43,806 nt of DNA, from the NCBI GenBank assembly GCA_035525055.1, contig DATLEZ010000041.1, positions 1-43,806 of the forward strand. Direction: 5' to 3'. Of this stretch, positions 41,570 through 43,806 are shown one piece after another. Below the pieces are notes generated by a model, which saw only the letters and a program-made list of their open reading frames with translations, made no database searches and was not told where the DNA came from. Source of the stretch: DATEEG01 sp035525055. Lineage in GTDB: Bacteria; Actinomycetota; Acidimicrobiia; Spongiisociales; ZC4RG35. Within the stretch, counting starts at the first letter, position 1. Each line of letters opens with the position of its first letter. The position numbers and the translations under genes were made by a program.

Positions 41570-42643
41570 TCAACCAAGCTTGTTGCTGATTGTGCCCGCG
41601 TTTCTGAGGGCCGTGCCATCGGCCCCCGCCACCGAGAATCGACGAACCGGCGACGCCATCGCCTCATCGAGCATGGCTCTGAAGAGGGCCGGCCTTGAGA
41701 TTGGTGGGTCGATCCAAAGGTAGGCACCCATCGAACCCGGGATCGTGTTGACCTCGTTGACCCACACCTCGGAATCCTTTTCGAGGAAATCGATCCTACA
41801 GATGCCTCGCAGCCCGGCGGCCACCACAACGCGTCGCGCCAGATCACGCAGGACCTTTTCAGTGGCCGGATCGATCTTGGCCGGGAGTTCGCGCCCGCCA
41901 GAGACCTCTCCTCCCCACGCGAGGTATTTCTGGTTGTACGAGTAGATCCTCCCTCCGCTGCGCAGGGGCGCTTCGATCGCGGACATCTCCAAAACCGGCC
42001 AGGTACGGATGGCCATCTGGAGATCCTTGCTCTCTCCCACGAACGGTTCGACCACTCCCCCGCTTCCGTAATACGGCGACGACCTCAATAGCGCGATGGC
42101 GGTGGGCCAGTCTTCGACAACCTCAATACCGATCGACGAACCTCCAAAGCGCGGCTTGACGATGTAGGGACCGGAGAACGCAGGTGGTTCCTGATCGGAC
42201 GATGCCAGAAGCGCTCTGGGCAAGGTGGGAAGGCCGGTTGCGGCCATCGCCGCTCCGAAGGCGAACTTGTCCATGCCCAGCGCCGATGCTGCCTGGCCCG
42301 GACCGGTATATCTGATGCCGGCCAAGTCGAAGATCCCCTGCAAGGTGCCGTCCTCGCCCGGGCCCCCATGACAGGCGTTTACGACAGCGGACACCGGAAT
42401 CGGCTTCTTGCCGACAAAGCCCTGGCCGACTTCCGGAATCAGGTTCACGGCTTTCGCTTTGCGGGGAGGACCGTCGACGAAGTCCGCAGCCTCCGAGTCG
42501 GGCTCGATCTGAAACCACTCCCCGCCCTTGCTCCAGTAGAAGACGTGAACGTCCTTGAGGGCGTGGCTGATTTGCAGACCGGTCAGGATGGAGATGTCGT
42601 GCTCATCGGAGGGGCCTCCGAAGACCACCGCGGGCGCGGTCAT
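41570..42643 (-). CDS. ddl: D-alanine--D-alanine ligase
   Basis: ATP-grasp enzyme that makes the D-Ala-D-Ala dipeptide for peptidoglycan. 357 residues from the ATG at 42643. The N-terminal AVVFGGPSDEHDISILTGLQ is characteristic, as are ACHGGPGEDGTLQGIFDLAG, FGGSSIGIEVVEDW and the metal-binding WVNEVNTIPGSMG. AGGTGAT is upstream of this start. A longer frame to 42709 adds an arginine-rich, non-family N terminus. The product is the substrate of the MurF encoded directly upstream in the operon. Confidence 0.92.
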   Translation of the reverse strand: MTAPAVVFGGPSDEHDISILTGLQISHALKDVHVFYWSKGGEWFQIEPDSEAADFVDGPPRKAKAVNLIPEVGQGFVGKKPIPVSAVVNACHGGPGEDGTLQGIFDLAGIRYTGPGQAASALGMDKFAFGAAMAATGLPTLPRALLASSDQEPPAFSGPYIVKPRFGGSSIGIEVVEDWPTAIALLRSSPYYGSGGVVEPFVGESKDLQMAIRTWPVLEMSAIEAPLRSGGRIYSYNQKYLAWGGEVSGGRELPAKIDPATEKVLRDLARRVVVAAGLRGICRIDFLEKDSEVWVNEVNTIPGSMGAYLWIDPPISRPALFRAMLDEAMASPVRRFSVAGADGTALRNAGTISNKLG

Positions 42644-42724
42644 GGGATCACCTGCCGGTCGCGTTCTGGCGCGCCGAAGCCGTGCCATAGCCCCATCGTG
42701 TCGCGCCAAAACGGTTGTGATGTG

Positions 42725-43806
42725 TCACGGGTAATGGTCGGGGAGATCGTTCTCGTAGAGGACGGCGTCGCCCGGTCCGAGCTGCGAGCGGACCCATTCC
42801 ACTGCTTCCTGTCGTGAGGACAGCACGGTAACCGTCGCGGCGCCGCCCCTGGCTCCTTCAACCAGTGCTCGTCGATTGGTCCTCCCGACTACGAGCAAGT
42901 CGGACGCCCGCTCGGCGGCGGCTCTGCCGAAGAGGGAGTTCTCTGAGTACTGCCGAGTGCCCAGTTCGACCATGCCGGGAGTTACGACTACGCGCCGGCC
43001 CTCGCCCGGCACTGAGAACAAAAAATCGAGGGCCGCAAAAGCTCCGGCCGGGTTGGAGTTGTACGTGTCGTCGATGATGACGAACCCGCGCTCCGAAGTG
43101 GTTTGCTCGCGTCTGTGAGGTGTCACCGGCAAAGTCGGGAGCCGAAGGGCGATCTCATCGCCGCTGACGCTGCACTGAATGGCGGCGGCGGCAGCAGCAG
43201 CCAGATTCGATCCGAACACTTCGGGACTGACGGCTCCAACCGTCACTCCGTCGATTCTCAGGATCCCGTCGACCACGGAGACGTCGGCAGCCACATCCGA
43301 GCCTGACACGCGCATCACTTTCAACCGACCTTCCTCCTGATCGGCGACCTCCGCTAAATGAGGATGATCGACGTTGAGGATTGCGACGCTGGCTTTGGCG
43401 AGAATTTCTCTCTTGGCCGCGACGATCGCCTCCTCCGTGCCGAAGCGCTCCAAGTGGACCGGTCCGATCGACGTGATCACGGCGACAGCGGGCACAACGA
43501 ATTCGCACAACTCGGCGATCTCGCCCTTCCCGTAGGTGCCCATCTCCGCCACGAACACCTCTGCCCCCGGGATCAGGTGTTCGTTGATCGCCCGGGCGAG
43601 GCCCAATCGGTTGTTGAACGACGCCGGCGTGGTCACGGTCGACATCCGGCCAGAGAGGAGATGGTGCACATACCCCTTGGTCGTGGTCTTTCCGTAGCTC
43701 CCGGTGATCGCCACGACCCTGGCTCCCGAGGAGGCAAGCTTGGACGCGGCTCGTGTCACCCAACGCTCGCTGGTGATCCGTTCAAGCGGTGCGACGAGGG
43801 CCAGGG
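42725..43806 (-). CDS. murF: MurF-type Mur ligase, 5' end cut by window edge
   Basis: Adds D-Ala-D-Ala to UDP-MurNAc-tripeptide. The visible 360 codons include the P loop VAITGSYGKTTTKGYVHHLL, EMGTYGKGEIAELCEFVVP, the central TSIGPVHLERFGTEEAIVAA and the C-terminal domain FVIIDDTYNSNPAGAFAALD. The frame stays open to the window edge (LVAPLERITSERW before the GTG at 43759), so the gene starts beyond 43806. Adjacency to ddl supports MurF over other Mur ligases. The upstream part may contain extra membrane segments, as in some actinobacterial and Deinococcus homologues; this cannot be seen here. Confidence 0.85.
   Translation of the reverse strand, partial: LALVAPLERITSERWVTRAASKLASSGARVVAITGSYGKTTTKGYVHHLLSGRMSTVTTPASFNNRLGLARAINEHLIPGAEVFVAEMGTYGKGEIAELCEFVVPAVAVITSIGPVHLERFGTEEAIVAAKREILAKASVAILNVDHPHLAEVADQEEGRLKVMRVSGSDVAADVSVVDGILRIDGVTVGAVSPEVFGSNLAAAAAAAIQCSVSGDEIALRLPTLPVTPHRREQTTSERGFVIIDDTYNSNPAGAFAALDFLFSVPGEGRRVVVTPGMVELGTRQYSENSLFGRAAAERASDLLVVGRTNRRALVEGARGGAATVTVLSSRQEAVEWVRSQLGPGDAVLYENDLPDHYP

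Overview
The window is a GC-rich bacterial chromosome segment, about 60-65% GC by eye. It looks like an uncultured actinomycete; an Acidimicrobiia-type lineage is my inference and is not proven. The evidence is the gene order mutM-acyP-smc-ftsY and coaD-coiled-coil protein-DUF177-rpmF-plsX-rnc, which resembles the mycobacterial Rv2921c-Rv2927c neighbourhood. A DUF222/HNH protein and many promoters placed directly at start codons (leaderless mRNAs) point the same way.

Layout. 1-140: probable 5' end of a group II intron on the minus strand, cut by the window edge. 186-3521: nucleoside salvage operon with overlapping genes (upp, alkyltransferase-like protein, deoB, deoA). 3796-7459: EamA transporter, etfBA and an alkaline-phosphatase-fold hydrolase. 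7539-10829: accessory stretch with a small unknown protein, a frameshifted WD40 gene, a DUF3052 gene, a frameshifted VOC gene and a RibD-like reductase. 10819-17040: minus-strand core block mutM, acyP, smc, ftsY, cdd. 17061-22961: serine hydrolase, then an iron-type ABC transporter divergent from a DtxR-family regulator, with palindromic operators between them. 22989-27666: coaD to rnc block, a GDT1-type transporter and rsmD. 27748-29715: sulfur operon (cysteine synthase, TusA, DsrE2) behind a Cys-rich leader ORF and an attenuator-like terminator. 29773-34190: a Tat-lipoprotein transglutaminase/vWA gene broken by seven frameshifts, and a large sialidase-like membrane protein. 34269-37631: recG, a 345-bp imperfect palindrome, rpmB, a divergent cold-shock-like protein and a single-domain AsnC protein. 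37697-40892: hemolysin III protein, another frameshifted gene and the DUF222 protein. 40947-43806: GNAT, ddl and a 5'-truncated murF.

The best leads are the leaderless Cys-codon attenuator before the sulfur-carrier operon; two intergenic palindromes built from a 7-bp repeat (15797-15897, 18303-18398); the 345-bp palindrome upstream of rpmB; the operator/promoter at 22189-22257; and 13 frameshifts confined to four accessory genes while the core genes read cleanly. No complete mobile element, CRISPR array, rRNA or tRNA was found.
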